Assembly (NCBI RefSeq): GCF_000003815.2
Contig: NC_049993.1
Span: 8,957,135 to 9,019,134 of the forward strand
DNA: 62,000 bases
DNA from: Branchiostoma floridae
Lineage: Eukaryota; Chordata; Leptocardii; Amphioxiformes; Branchiostomatidae
Reading direction: 5' to 3'
The notes under the pieces are model-generated. The model searched no databases and was not told the DNA's origin. It saw only the letters and a program-made list of their open reading frames with translations. The translations under genes and the position numbers were made by a program. Shown in pieces: positions 50,488 to 61,588 of the stretch (position 1 is the first letter of the stretch; each line of letters starts with the position of its first letter).

Positions 50488-50930
50488 AACAATGTTCTTA
50501 GACAGGAACTTGGACACTTCATTGGGTGGTAGGGTATTGCCTTGACTGGATCTCTAAACTTCTCAGTCTTAGTATCCCAAACGGCATGTACCTTAAAGTT
50601 GTGTTCTTGGTAAATGTGGTACATGGGACACCGGTGCGTCACTGTTGTCTTATTTTCGCTGATTTTTTTATAATTTAGATATTGCATAATACGTAGAGGT
50701 ATAACTTAGAAGACAACAAAACATGAGAAAAGTCATTCTTTATCTCATGAAATTCATTGAGTAATCTTTTGAGCCCCGCACCGGTGCTCCAAGTACAGTG
50801 AGATACAACCTCAACAATGTTCTTAGACAGCAATTTGGACACCTCATTGGGAAGTAGGAAATTACCTTTCATAGTCCGAGTCTCAGCATGTCAAATTTAC
50901 ATGTAGACATACCTCAAAGTGGTGTTGGTA
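50488..50930. repeat. Direct repeats of about 120 bp around a MITE
   Basis: AACAATGTTCTTAGACAG starts a block at 50488 that recurs at 50813. The first 56 bases match at about 84% by eye, and the ends share a CC-T-AAAG-TG-TGTT-type motif. Family A MITE copy 4 lies exactly between the two blocks. Confidence 0.75.
50614..50811. mobile_element. MITE family A, copy 4 (shortened)
   Basis: The left end is degraded (ATGTGGTACATGGGACACCG) and has lost the CACTGCGGGGTTCG block present in the other copies. The centre (TATAATTTAGATATTGCATA) and right end (GCACCGGTGCTCC...GTGAGATACAACCT) are clear. TAA precedes the element and CAA follows it. It lies about 160 bases downstream of the exon C donor. Confidence 0.75.
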
Positions 50931-52321
50931 TCAGAGCTAGAGTTGAAGGACAAGTTTTGTGACAAAAAAGTACACTCTAAAACTTCCTATGTAGAAGCAA
51001 TTATATAACGCCATAGTTTGACTTACATGACTGATTGAAATGTATATTCACATCATTTCAGAATACAATTTATCATAAACTTTTCAGAGGGAAATGCAGC
51101 ATGAATTTCGTACCACAAAAGTCGTTTGAACTTCAGCAATACTCAACTTTCCGCCACATTTGATGAATCTGGACTATTACGTAACTAGGGAAATTGATGG
51201 TGTAGGATTACATAAACACAATTATCAAAATACAGCACATGTATAATTAAGCAGCCTCAGTGCAGTTGGTAATAATTTTGCTGTACTTATTTCTGCATCT
51301 CTGTCTGCTTCAGCCCTGCTTCTCATTCATTACAGTTTGTTTATTCAATGCGTATTAACAACACCAGTGAGTTAGCAAAAAGCAAAAACAAAGTCCTAAT
51401 CCTGGGCATTAAAACATCCACCTCTATTGCAGAACAGGCATCAACCTTTCTCTTTTTAACCAGTCATAAAAGCAAACTAACCAGCCGTATATAACACAGC
51501 GTTCAAAGCAAAGCCCCGGTGATTTGGGAGAGCCGAAAAATTGAACCTTGCCAAGCTCGTTACGCTCGCCTGAATGGCATATCCCTCTAATTAATGACAC
51601 TCTATAGTAAAGATACACGTCGAGTAAATCGCCCTTGGTATGAACGACCTTTTCTTAAAAAGACGGCGTTTGAAAATGGCCTCATTTGTGAAGATGTGAT
51701 GGTTGTGATAGCGCCTCTCGCCTCTCCCTGATTTGGTTATCCATACAATCCTGTAATCCGATAATCCGGCATGAGCCCCAGGACTGATGATGGATAGACC
51801 ATGACCTTGTCTTGATGTACGTCACGGATGCGTATTCATGCCTCCTCACCCATCGATCTCAGAATTATACGCGTCTGTGAGGTCTTAAAGGACTATTACA
51901 AGATAGAGCAGGCTTAGCGTGTATCTACATATTCAGGCGTGGACTTCCAGATGTGTTCCGTGACAGCTGAGACATGTGAGATGATGGATTCTCCATATAC
52001 CTTTATATTTATTATGAGCCACGTATTCCACGTATGCCCTACCGTTGCACAAAACGATGCATAAACTTACAGTAACTGCACCTTTGACGTATATCACCCT
52101 AGCATCAAAATTTCTGAAGGTAGATCGTGTGTTTGGAACTATTCTATTATGACTTTTGATCTCGAAATAAAAGAAAATCGGAAAATCGACGACAGACCCT
52201 GTCGACAATGCTAATTTGTCGCGTTCCTAACTTTTTTCAAGTTAACGTTGCACCAAAATACATAACAACTCCGCTTAAGAACACCTCTAATAGCAAGTAA
52301 AGGAGTTCAATGGGAGGTTAA

Positions 52322-52627
52322 TCAAGAATCGGCCGCCTTCACCGCTCCACAAGTTGGGTCGCCATCTTGTTTTGACGCATCTGCCACAAACTTCGCGATG
52401 TCCGGAAAGTCACCGTCAGTGTTTTCTCCACTAATCGACAGGATTAGGTTTTTTTTATAATCAAAACCACCCGCTGTGAAAAAAATCAATAATTTTTCAT
52501 TCTGCGAAGTCAACCGTACGACCTTGGCAAATCCAAACGCATAAAATACTTGGTAACTTTCTGTGCTGCTGAGTCCAACTTTGCAGACTATCTCCGCACC
52601 TGAGCGGTGGTGTGACAATCCGATGTA
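52322..52627 (-). CDS. Uncharacterised minus-strand open frame in intron C
   Basis: An open frame of about 100 codons, ending in a TGA, with no internal ATG. It would need an upstream exon, or a CTCAG acceptor near 52600. Its composition (strands such as YQVFYAFGFAKVVRL and LLIFFTAGGFD, then a charged helix-like DIAKFVADASKQDGD) looks more protein-like than its neighbours. The DNA upstream on the same strand (52630-52800) is CpG-rich and contains TTTATAAATG near 52800, which could be a TATA box. A separate ATG frame (MEVEISGCSGEITVPNGCR) lies just upstream but ends in a stop. I recognise no family. It could be a nested gene, an exon of one, or chance. Confidence 0.25.
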   Translation of the reverse strand, partial: YIGLSHHRSGAEIVCKVGLSSTESYQVFYAFGFAKVVRLTSQNEKLLIFFTAGGFDYKKNLILSISGENTDGDFPDIAKFVADASKQDGDPTCGAVKAADS

Positions 52628-53281
52628 TTAGTCGAACAATCTTTCCTAGCGACACCCGTTCGGAACCGTTATCTCGCCGCTACACCCGGATATCTCGACC
52701 TCCATTTCTCAGGGTCAGAGCCGCCTCCCACCCGCGGTGAGTCTCGTCCCGATGCCGCGATACATCGCCTGATCTACCGGCTGTGCTGACGGGTCATTTA
52801 TAAAGGGTTTACCGCGCTGATGTTGTACCAGCTTTATAGAGTCTGAAGTTTTCGTAGGAAGATTTCCTTTCAGGCTCGAGTTGGTGTCGACGTGCGAGGA
52901 GTTTTATTTTCTTCCTTGCTCTCTTCGACCTGTGTTGTCATCCACACGTTCGTGGCTGTAAATTGTTTCGAATAGCGTAATTCGAAAGCCTCATTTTTCT
53001 TTCGCCTTTAGCTGGCTAAAGTAGGTACTCCCATCTACAAAGAGCAGAAACTGTTCTTGTTTGCACCATCATATCAAAGCTTCGTCTAATTCATCCAAAC
53101 ATGAATAATCTTGAAGCCTGGTTTCTTCACGTGTAACGTAATTTAATCATTACATAATAGACTGATTATAGCATCCCATAGTCAATGACGAATGAGATTA
53201 CATGCATCTCACCCTTCCTTACCGAATTACCTTGAGAGCATCACACCCCCAATTTATAAATAAACGAGTTTCCTGGTGTCA

Positions 53282-53310
53282 CCTGATTGGTCAGCCACTG
53301 GCCAATCAGG
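53282..53310 (+). promoter_or_regulatory. Compact 13-bp hairpin upstream of the exon D acceptor
   Basis: CCTGATTGGTCAG pairs with CTGGCCAATCAGG (one G-U wobble if transcribed) across a 3-base loop, CCA. The hairpin ends 37 bases before the first base of exon D, in the zone where branch points lie. As DNA it also forms an inverted pair of CCAAT boxes. Confidence 0.6.
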
Positions 53311-53347
53311 AGGCTGAAGTTTTGATTTTGAACCTGTTTCCTCCCAG

Positions 53348-53454
53348 GTGATCTCGAAGTGGAGCCCCCCGGGCAGGAGTGGAACCCCGTGTTCCCGTCG
53401 TGTGAGGAGGTGGACGCGACCACCCCGCTCATGGACGGGCATGCCCCCGCCATG
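53348..53454 (+). CDS. Exon D: acidic proline-containing cytoplasmic tail
   Basis: The acceptor CCTCCCAG and donor CATG|GTGAGG are both good. It is entered in phase 1 (completing a Gly codon after exon C's LGG) and left in phase 0. It encodes about 36 residues: DLEVEPPGQEWNPVFPSCEE followed by VDATTPLMDGHAPAM. It is acidic, with Pro and aromatic residues, and has no catalytic fold. Codons are strongly GC-ending, as in exons A and C. It joins in frame with the terminal exon. Confidence 0.75.
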
Positions 53455-54414
53455 GTGAGGGAAAGACCATTATTCATTACAAAAGGATAGCTTCCTTTCA
53501 AAGGTGAAAACATACGTACTTTAGGTGCCTGCCAATCTCCCTCAAGCTTCCTTTTTAACCCACCTCTTGACCACTAACCTTATAAAGCCTCCTGATTCAA
53601 TACACAACTATCTTCCGAATGTCTTAGACTACTAAGCATGCCCGTGAACTCGTAGTCAGCACGTCTTTCAGGACAAACTGTAGGCTTGCTCTATCATAAT
53701 AGCCTCTGTTCCATGATTTTGCCATAATCTGACAGGCACAAGAGTACTGTTTTCTTTTAGACGTTTTGCTGAGTCCTTCTGCCTGCATTCTTTTCCATTT
53801 GTGGGCATGAATATGCAATACATATTCTTCTATTTACAGTTGAACAACCGCATGCCTTGCTCGTTACAGTCAAACTCTTAACTGAAGAATAAAAACAGAC
53901 ATAAAGCGAATGCCGCATGAACCGTTGCAGAAAAAAATCAGAAATCTAGTCATGTAAAGCAACATAGTATTTCAATACGATATAAAAGGGAAATATAAGT
54001 ATAAACCTTATGGCTGCATTATAGGCCATAAACAAAATTAAATCCTTACAAAAGACAAGGAGTTAAATGTTATTTTGCTGTTTGATTTCATCTTCCTTGG
54101 ACTGACCTAGCTTCAGTCAGAAGAGACGTATGTTGCCGCCAAGCACACAATATATAACGTTACACATTGTATAGCATGGTACAAGCACCCCGGCACCTGT
54201 GACCCACCGTTTGCAAGTGATATGCCCGATGCATACGCAGTATCAGATGGCCTACGCATGTTTGAAAATCAATGAACACCAGTGACCACTGTATTAGCGA
54301 AGGCACAACGGTTAGTTTTGCTAGCAATGTCATATTGAAAGCCTAGTTTCTGTATTTCTGAGATGTGGTTGATATCACCCCACGTCTAGTTTTGTTGTTG
54401 TTTTTTTCTCTTAG
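53455..54414 (+). other. Intron D (0.96 kb)
   Basis: A phase-0 intron with GT at 53455 and AG at 54413-54414. A long T-rich tract (TTTTGTTGTTG, TTTTTTTCTCTTAG) precedes the acceptor. Apart from that I see nothing in it. Confidence 0.75.
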
Positions 54415-54657
54415 ACTGACCCTGATCAGGAATACGGCCCGTCGGAGAGTGACGGTTCACAGACGTACCAGCACCACCAGCACGAATGGCGCATCCATCC
54501 GGACCGGGAAACGTCGTATTCCGGAGGCCACAGCAGAGAGATGGTGGACTTGACGGAATCCGGAAGCACCTCGGACTACGGTGGCAGTGCCCTGAACGGC
54601 ACGGATTCCGGAAAGGAAAGTGTCCAGAGCTGGGCCGAGACCATCAAAGTGAGATGA
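54415..54657 (+). CDS. Exon E: terminal coding exon with stop
   Basis: It is entered in phase 0 after a strong T-rich acceptor and encodes 80 residues before TGA (54655-54657). The segment is hydrophilic. It has a His/Gln cluster (QTYQHHQHEW, residues 17-26), many Ser, Gly, Asp and Thr residues, and tyrosines in acidic or small-residue settings (QEYGPSESD, TSDYGGS) that could be phosphorylated. It ends SWAETIKVR, which is not a classical PDZ-binding end. No folded domain is apparent. It likely forms the disordered C-terminus of the receptor-like protein. Confidence 0.75.
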   Translation, partial: TDPDQEYGPSESDGSQTYQHHQHEWRIHPDRETSYSGGHSREMVDLTESGSTSDYGGSALNGTDSGKESVQSWAETIKVR

Positions 54658-55460
54658 CGGCCGTATTCCAGTACTTGATGCAGATGACGTGGGACACATG
54701 TCAAGTGAAGAGAGTGTACATTTGACAACTGATGCCATATTTCGTCCGCTCGAATCGCCCTGATCAGCAAGGTCGTAAAGACAATGGGTCGCCCCTCTGG
54801 ACAGCTTTATGACGCATCAGATAACGGCACTTTCCAAGATGCCTTTCGCCAGGATTTTGAAATGGCTTACGGTCACGCATATGCAATGTTGCCGCAGCAG
54901 CACTGGTAAAGGAGATGCCAACGGACACAACAATTGCTCCTACCTGCCGAGAACTATGCCTGGACCTTCATGGCGTTCTCTTGCAGTGATGCCCTCACTT
55001 CGAAGATTCAAGATGAGGACAAACAGGATGTGAGAAACCATTGAAAAATAAAACAATGTACAGGATTGGCTGGCAGGAAATGTTGAAATCTTCAGCAATA
55101 TCATTGGCACACCAACTACATTGTTAGCAATATTTGCTTTGGAAGCTGAAGTGTGCGTTTGACTGACAGAAGATCTGAGTGATTCACGTCTGCCAGATTA
55201 AGAAGACGTCCTTGTGAATAAAAGGACAAGGAAAAGCCAACACGCCATCAAAAGTGGCCACTGGTATGCTGTGAATAACAACGTGACCGACCAGGGCTAC
55301 CTGGTCAATAGTAAAAGCCTGTCTTGAAAAACGTTTTGGCCGGAAGTTCATCGCAACGAACGTGTGCTGGCGACATGGTATATATTCTTATAAACCACCA
55401 TAGGAAGTTCTAGCGATCTTGACTTTCGTACCCTTCTTGCTGATGCAATCAATAAATGAG
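54658..55460 (+). other. Probable 3' UTR with AATAAA signals
   Basis: Sequence after the stop codon with no further reading frame of note. AATAAA occurs at 55047-55052, 55217-55222 and 55451-55456, giving three candidate polyadenylation signals. The last is followed by GTGAATG and T-containing sequence. Which one is used cannot be told from sequence alone. Confidence 0.5.
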
Positions 55461-58400
55461 AACAATGTGAATGACCTACAAGTCTATGTCAAGGCTAAAT
55501 AGTTGGCCACTATTTTCATGTACACGGCGTTCTTGTACTATAGGGGTGGACCGGTTTATTTCCGTGGGAGTGGGGATGTTCAAAGACATTTTAGCCGTGC
55601 AATCTATTTCACTGTCACGACTTTTATAATTTTGTAGGCGTCAAACATAACAATACAAGTTCCTCCTTCAATCCCTTGTTAGAAATCGGCTGGTCTACCA
55701 CTCACGTTCATGGACCAGTATTGCCATGATGGCTATTTGGACGACAGAAGCCGAGGATTTCATCATGTAAAACAGCCATCAAATCTGCCCCTGAAACGAC
55801 AATGCCCGCATTTCATCGCCTGCTGAAAGTGCTCTTTAGATAGATGTTATGACGGACGAATGCTTTTTCCTGCAGGTGTAGTTTACAGCCTGTGCAAAAC
55901 GCCGTTCCGTAATGGTCATGGCTTAGCATATATCACCGTTTGTTGGAAAATAGAAAAAAAAGTTCAGAAAAGATATGGGATGTTTGTAACATTACAAATA
56001 GTGTTGATATACCAAGATGAGTCTACTTTAGCCATAGTTTAGTTTCCGCCAGGAGCATGGTTTCAGCAGATCAATGATACACGCGCAAGACGGACGCGTC
56101 TGAGTACAATATTACAGCATGGTTATTGCATGTAACGTTGAGATGTTTCTTATAAGCTGCTCTTTGTTATCAATTACAACAGCGAATCGGCAACATTCTC
56201 TAACAGTCGGAAAGGCATATTTACCCTTTATACTCTATAATGATTCCCTGACAATGTATTGTTTAGAGCTCATAGATCCTGTAGAAATCTTTTACTTTCC
56301 CAAGGTACTGTGCCGTGACAGATGCCGTTCTTCCATGTACTACTGACCTAGAATCAATGTTTACTACTACTGGATATTAAAGATATTGCAATATTTTTGT
56401 GGGTTGCTCAGTTATATCTCTGTTCCAATTCATAGTACTGTAACATTTTCTCTATCGTTAAAAAAATTAAACGGTTAGACTCTTGCCTTTTTCAGATTTC
56501 ATTTGCTTTTCTTGATATTCATCATCTTTAAGTTGGGACCAAGAAAAGTACCTTTTCTTCACGTTACAGTTTCGCCAAGTTTTTTTTTTCAAAGTATAGT
56601 AAGAAAATCGTCATTATACAACCATTTTAACCGTGAATTGTGTCTCATTCGATCTTTTTATTCATTTCTATGATTCAATTGAATTCTTCAAACATTGGAC
56701 TCGGTCAGGTAAGGAAACATAGGGCAGTGACTTCTCCTATATGGTTAAGAAACTCGTGACTTATTTTATATGGCATGGTCCATGTCATGTCTGGCGCCTG
56801 ACTGAGGATTAACATTATTGTAAACTTGTAATATTGGAAAAGGTCAGACTTAATTCAGCCGCCCAGACAAAGTAATCTTGGTGCAGGTTAGTAAACATTT
56901 AGCCCGGGTGCCACTTAACTGTTCAACCAACTAGAAACTCTTCAGAAACTTCAGTAACCCGAAACAAAGCGACTGGTCTGATAGCAGTAAGACGATAGGA
57001 TTAAAACTATTACAACGATAGTTACAGACACATCTTTGAAATACTGCCAATAAACTTTGTTTGGTACTTTTGTGAAAACAAGAAGTTTTAATCTGCCATC
57101 AAAACAGAGTTGTAGTTTTTACCAGTTTGTTCAGACATTTATCCAAAATATGCAAATAAATATAACACATTTGCAATCTTGACAAGATTTTCACACATTC
57201 AAAATACATTTGCAGTCTAACTTTACTTAAGGGAAAGCCGATAAATACAATATCTTAAAATCGGGGTAGCCGTCATCATGAAAACTTTTATCGACAATGT
57301 ATAAGGTCGTACATGGTTGGAAAATTGCCGAAATGAAATATCAAGTTTGACTGAGTTTTACACGCCTTTCTGATCACCGACGTTCATTGGGGTCCAGACG
57401 TTGGGATGAGGGGCGCCCTGAAGTTATTACAGAACTTGACGATTGTGGTAACATACTGATTAATTTGCTTCTTGGACCGCACACCATACCAGAGGTCCGG
57501 AAAAGTTTTTTAGAGTGTAACACCCAGAAGGATGATTGTTTGCGCCAGAGATACTGGTAACAATAAAGTTCTGCACGACCTATACAATACGTGCAGAAAT
57601 CCCAGGCGGAGAACAGTCGCATTATATTGACATTCCAAGTGAGTAGGAGTAACTTGAAACGTGACATGACTGCAGCAAACGGATTAAATTCCGCAAAATT
57701 CTCCCCTATTGGGGACTCACTGCCAGAAATATATCAGACCGAAAATCAAAGCAAGCACACCCAAGCACGCATACAGGTGTGTGCAAGCACACATGCACAC
57801 ACATACAGAGAGGTACACAGACACATACACACATGCATATGTACACACAAACTCTCACACAAACACACACGACACACACACACAAGCGCACACACAAGCA
57901 CGCACACACACGAGCACACAAACACCCACAAACTCTCAAACTTTGTTAACTTTTGTCTAATTTATACGCCTTTGACTCCACAAAAGACATCTCCCTGACA
58001 CCCACCTTCCATTCCCATCAGCACCCTGACAACAGTGCCTATTTAAGTCCAGATGAATGGCAGAGGATATTAGAGACCTGCGATAATTTACAAGCCGAGC
58101 TTATGTAAAGGACGTTCTGCACTTTGAAACTTGTGTGATCTTTTCTCGTTAGACACGGGTGTAAAACTGCATGTTAGGAATGACTAGTCGTTACCATAGC
58201 GACATCACGGGCTGTACACGGACTATTCATTATCACATGCTCCATTTGGAGAATTCCAAGAAAAATGTCGTCGGTCAGATCAATGTGATCTTTGTGTGAG
58301 GCTGTAATGAAATAGAACTGACGAATGAGGAATATCTTCTTGGTAGAGATGATACATAACTAGTAGGAGTAAGACTAGGAAGGCCTGAGTGTGTTTTGAT

Positions 58401-59870
58401 GGCCTTTTTTCAATGTCTGAGCAAATAATAAAGCCTTGCAGTCGTAATATTACATTTAAATGTATGTCAAGAAATGGCAGTTTGTAGGGGACATCGGATT
58501 TCGGTTTAGATCTTCTGACCGTCTGTTAGCTAGCCCAAACCGACCACATGTTCACACAGCTTCCCCATTCGCGGTCTCCATTGTAATCTAAACATCGTTG
58601 GAGCTAGAAGAAGAAAATGTGGAGAATAAACGTTGAAATAAGAACGAATGATGTCGCCCATACCCTTGGAATGATGTTTCCATGTTTACTCTGCTACGGC
58701 CTTATAATGACTTATGTAGCGCATAGTATGTATACTCCGTAATTTTTATGACAAAAGGAATATTCAAACCCGTCTTCTGGAAAAGTGATTTTCTTCAGCT
58801 CTATATCATCTATGTAGTATCCACATGAGTCCGCCAGCACCAGGTGAGTGAAAATTTGCGGTACTTTGCAGCTAAATCGCAAGAGGGCGCTCAATACCAG
58901 TATGTATCTAAGTGAATGTTGCCATTTGTCCTGTGATACCTTCAGAGAGTCCTTGCATGGTTAGTCTATTCAAAAGCACCGGGTCAGACGATCATGCAGT
59001 TCTTACGGCCTTGAAATAAGCTTGAATATTAACTGTTTGTCAAACAGCTTCGTCCCTGAGTCAGACAAAATTGCATCACGCCCAAAGCAAAGTTGTTAAT
59101 CCTGCACGAAAACTAATTTCAAAAGGAATGCCATGTTCACTTTTCCCGCCACCACTTGATTGTGTTTGATCACGCTCAAATCGATTTGTACCAGGAAGAG
59201 AGCTCTCCAGGCATAAGGTAGGCTTTCCCAATCAAAATGGAGAGCTTTGGCAGCTTTGATCCTTCTGAAACATCAAATCCTCTCAGTAATACTCGTGTGA
59301 GAACTCTCGTCTGATCTCCATAGCAACGGGAACCGTGTGAACTTCGTGACGTCATAAGCATGTGCTTGTCTAAAGTGTGTGTTGAGGGGAAAACTTGAAA
59401 ACGTCGTTACACAGTTTGATCTTTATACATGTACTTACATTGGAACACAGAGATTCATGTTGGTACCAAAGAATCGAGACTAGTGAAGATAAAAAAGAAT
59501 TCGTAGCTGAATGGGTAAAACTATTCATTCGTCACACTTGGTCCTGGGCTTAGATATAACTAAATTACATCAAATTTCGCAAAGTGCGTGGTATGCTCGA
59601 GGAACTGCCCCAGGGAAAGTTGACAGATCAGTGACTAATTTGGCGTCATGGCAAGTTTGCGAGTAATTACCTTTTGCTTTGCGGCCAAGACTTTGCGTTA
59701 ATTTATTTCTATAGTAAATGGGCATGTGGTTATGTGTGAGAAACTTAGGTATGCCTGAAAAAGAATTGAGTCACTTTTCTTTGTACTTTTGGACCAACTG
59801 TTGAGTTTTGTGACGTTTTTCTTGCAAGAAGTGCCTCCTAGCGGATGTGACGCCCACTTCTTTTTCACCT
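55461..59870. other. Intergenic stretch, no gene recognised
   Basis: AT-rich DNA with short chance open frames and one long CA-rich tract (57752-57935). I see no exon-like GC-rich segment, no mobile element that I can name and no RNA gene. Confidence 0.5.
57752..57935 (+). repeat. CA-rich microsatellite
   Basis: Interrupted ACACAC/GCACAC/TACACA repeats over about 180 bases. Every reading frame across it, on both strands, is open because of the repeat, so the His/Thr-rich or Cys/Val-rich peptides there are not genes. Confidence 0.9.
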
Positions 59871-59875
59871 GTTGA

Positions 59876-59888
59876 AGGTCAAAGGTCA
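59876..59888 (+). promoter_or_regulatory. Perfect DR1 nuclear-receptor element
   Basis: AGGTCA-A-AGGTCA is two consensus half-sites in direct repeat with a one-base spacer, the element bound by HNF4, RXR heterodimers and COUP-TF. A CACCTG E-box lies just upstream (59867-59872). It sits about 105 bases before a strong splice donor, consistent with a promoter-proximal position. Confidence 0.55.
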
Positions 59889-59889
59889 T

Positions 59890-59994
59890 AGGAAGTGGGT
59901 CGCCCGTGGTTTGACAGCGGAAACTTCGGGGAAACCGGGGCTACACTTGCTCGCGATTACTTCTCACGTACTTGAGCTGAAGACTACATACGAG
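59890..59994 (+). other. Candidate non-coding first exon of a downstream gene
   Basis: A GC-enriched segment without any ATG ends at a near-consensus donor, CGAG|GTAAGT, at 59994/59995. A DR1 motif and E-box lie just upstream. Together these suggest a 5' UTR exon spliced to coding exons beyond the window. There is no obvious TATA box, and the transcription start is unknown. A lone good donor can occur by chance. Confidence 0.3.
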
Positions 59995-60070
59995 GTAAGT
60001 ACACGTTGTAAGGGGAGTCAGTAAGTATAGCAGTCGTTATATTTATATTTTAGGTCCACGACAAGAGACC

Positions 60071-60096
60071 GTGTGTGTGTGTATGTGTGTGTGTGG
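60071..60096 (+). repeat. (GT)n microsatellite
   Basis: A short, once-interrupted GT repeat, 76 bases after the candidate donor at 59995. Confidence 0.85.
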
Positions 60097-61322
60097 TGAC
60101 TATCTCAGGTGGTCAGACTACTTCGCCGGTCAGTCATAGGTCGATATCTACTTCACAAATGCTGTGTTACTTTTTCTTGTGAATGACTGAAGAACTTATA
60201 GAATATATGTTATCATAGTAGGTTGTAAAATGTGGCCTTTCATTGTAGTGTTAGTCGGTGCCTATCCCTGAACGATCGGTGTGGTTCACCTGGTATGTCG
60301 TCACACCCAGAAAGAAATGTCAACAAACACTAGTATAGGTAGTTACTTCCTTGTGTATTGGTGAGGGGGGTATATACATGTGTATTCAAGACAATTATCC
60401 CTCACTATCCGGTGTTTCCTAGTAATTAGTATGACGTAAATCCGGCATTTTTTTCCGCTCCCACGGCCCACATGGAGTGTGACTGTGAAACATAACTAAG
60501 TTTCAGAAGTACCTACAGTGTAGGTAGGCCCAGGCAGTGATCTGTTTCCGAGTAGCCCTGTATAAAAGCTAAGACGTAATGAAACGCAGATCAGACATAT
60601 AACGTTATTAGATACCGATGCATATAAAAGTTATTGCTGTCATCGAAGTCTTCTTTTTTTTTGTTATGGAAGGCGATTATTCTATTCTCAATAATGCCAT
60701 AAACCTCGTTGGACATCGATTTTTTAGTACAGAAGCCCAGGTCAAACACGACCCCTATTTTTTGACGGGCGGATTTAAAAGTGCGTAACGAACGAGAGCT
60801 GAGCTCTATAACGCGATAATCACCTGTTGTGGTTGGGACTAAGAAATGTGGGACAAGAGCGGATTAAGAGAAGATTGTAGAGCCGGGCTAATCTGCAATT
60901 ACAAGCAGATGAACTACTGAGCTTTAGGCCATTTACAGGACAGATCCATATCATCATTCCTTTTCGTTTGTTTTATTTTTGCCTGTTTGTCTATTTCCAA
61001 AGGAAATTGTGGAAGTGATTTTATCGTTATCAGAGCGTAAAAGCACTTCATTCGAAAATTCTGTCGTTGCTAATGATGTTGGACACAAAGCGCCACACCT
61101 TCCACTCCAGTTCTTCTCAACAATGATTAGAAAGTCCCACAGTTGAGTAAAACTCCGAGAAACCTTTCGTGGGATTCAGGTTAGGCCACGATCTTTGTAC
61201 TTTGCCGACAAAGGAATCTCTGTTCAAATTTCTTTCCCTCTGTGATAATTGAGTTACCACGGGAAGTTCTTTGTTGACGGTAAAATGGTAGTTCTAAATC
61301 TCAGGTAATCCCGGCTAAAGCC
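60097..61322. other. Unassigned DNA
   Basis: I see nothing supportable here beyond AT-rich sequence. It would be the first intron if the candidate first exon ending at 59994 is real. Confidence 0.4.
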
Positions 61323-61325
61323 TAA

Positions 61326-61588
61326 GGTAGTATCTCCCTGCACTTGGGGCACCGGTGCGGCACTGCGGGGCTCGCTCACTATGGCACTGTAACAGTTGTG
61401 TATTGTAAATCTTTGCCGATTTTTTTTGTTATAATTTAGATATTGCGTAATGCGTAAAAGTATGACTTAGAAGACAACAAAATACACAAAACGCAAGAAA
61501 ATTCGTTCTATATCTCTGACATTCGTGGAGTAATCTTTCGAACCCTGGAGTGCCGCACCGGTGCCCTAAGTGCAGTGACACACCACCT
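61326..61588. mobile_element. MITE family A, copy 5
   Basis: The left end GGTAGTATCTCCCTGCACTT and right end GTGCAGTGACACACCACCT are inverted partners. Subterminal GGGGCACCGGTGCGGCACTG and GTGCCGCACCGGTGCCC are well preserved. The centre contains TTATAATTTAGATATTGCGT and AAAGTATGACTTAGAAGACA as in copy 1. TAA lies on both sides (61323-61325 and 61589-61591), counting one lost A at the left tip. Confidence 0.8.

Larger units (their letters stand above)
50455..53347 (+). other. Intron C (about 2.9 kb)
   Basis: GT at 50455 and AG at 53346-53347, phase 1. It holds a MITE between direct repeats (50488-50930), a GC-rich stretch with a minus-strand open frame (52322-52800) and a compact hairpin (53282-53310). 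The rest is AT-rich and unremarkable. Confidence 0.7.

Noticed and set aside
57591-57998. His/Thr-rich plus-strand frame and Cys/Val-rich minus-strand frames
   Set aside because: All are by-products of the CA-rich microsatellite, which is open in every frame.
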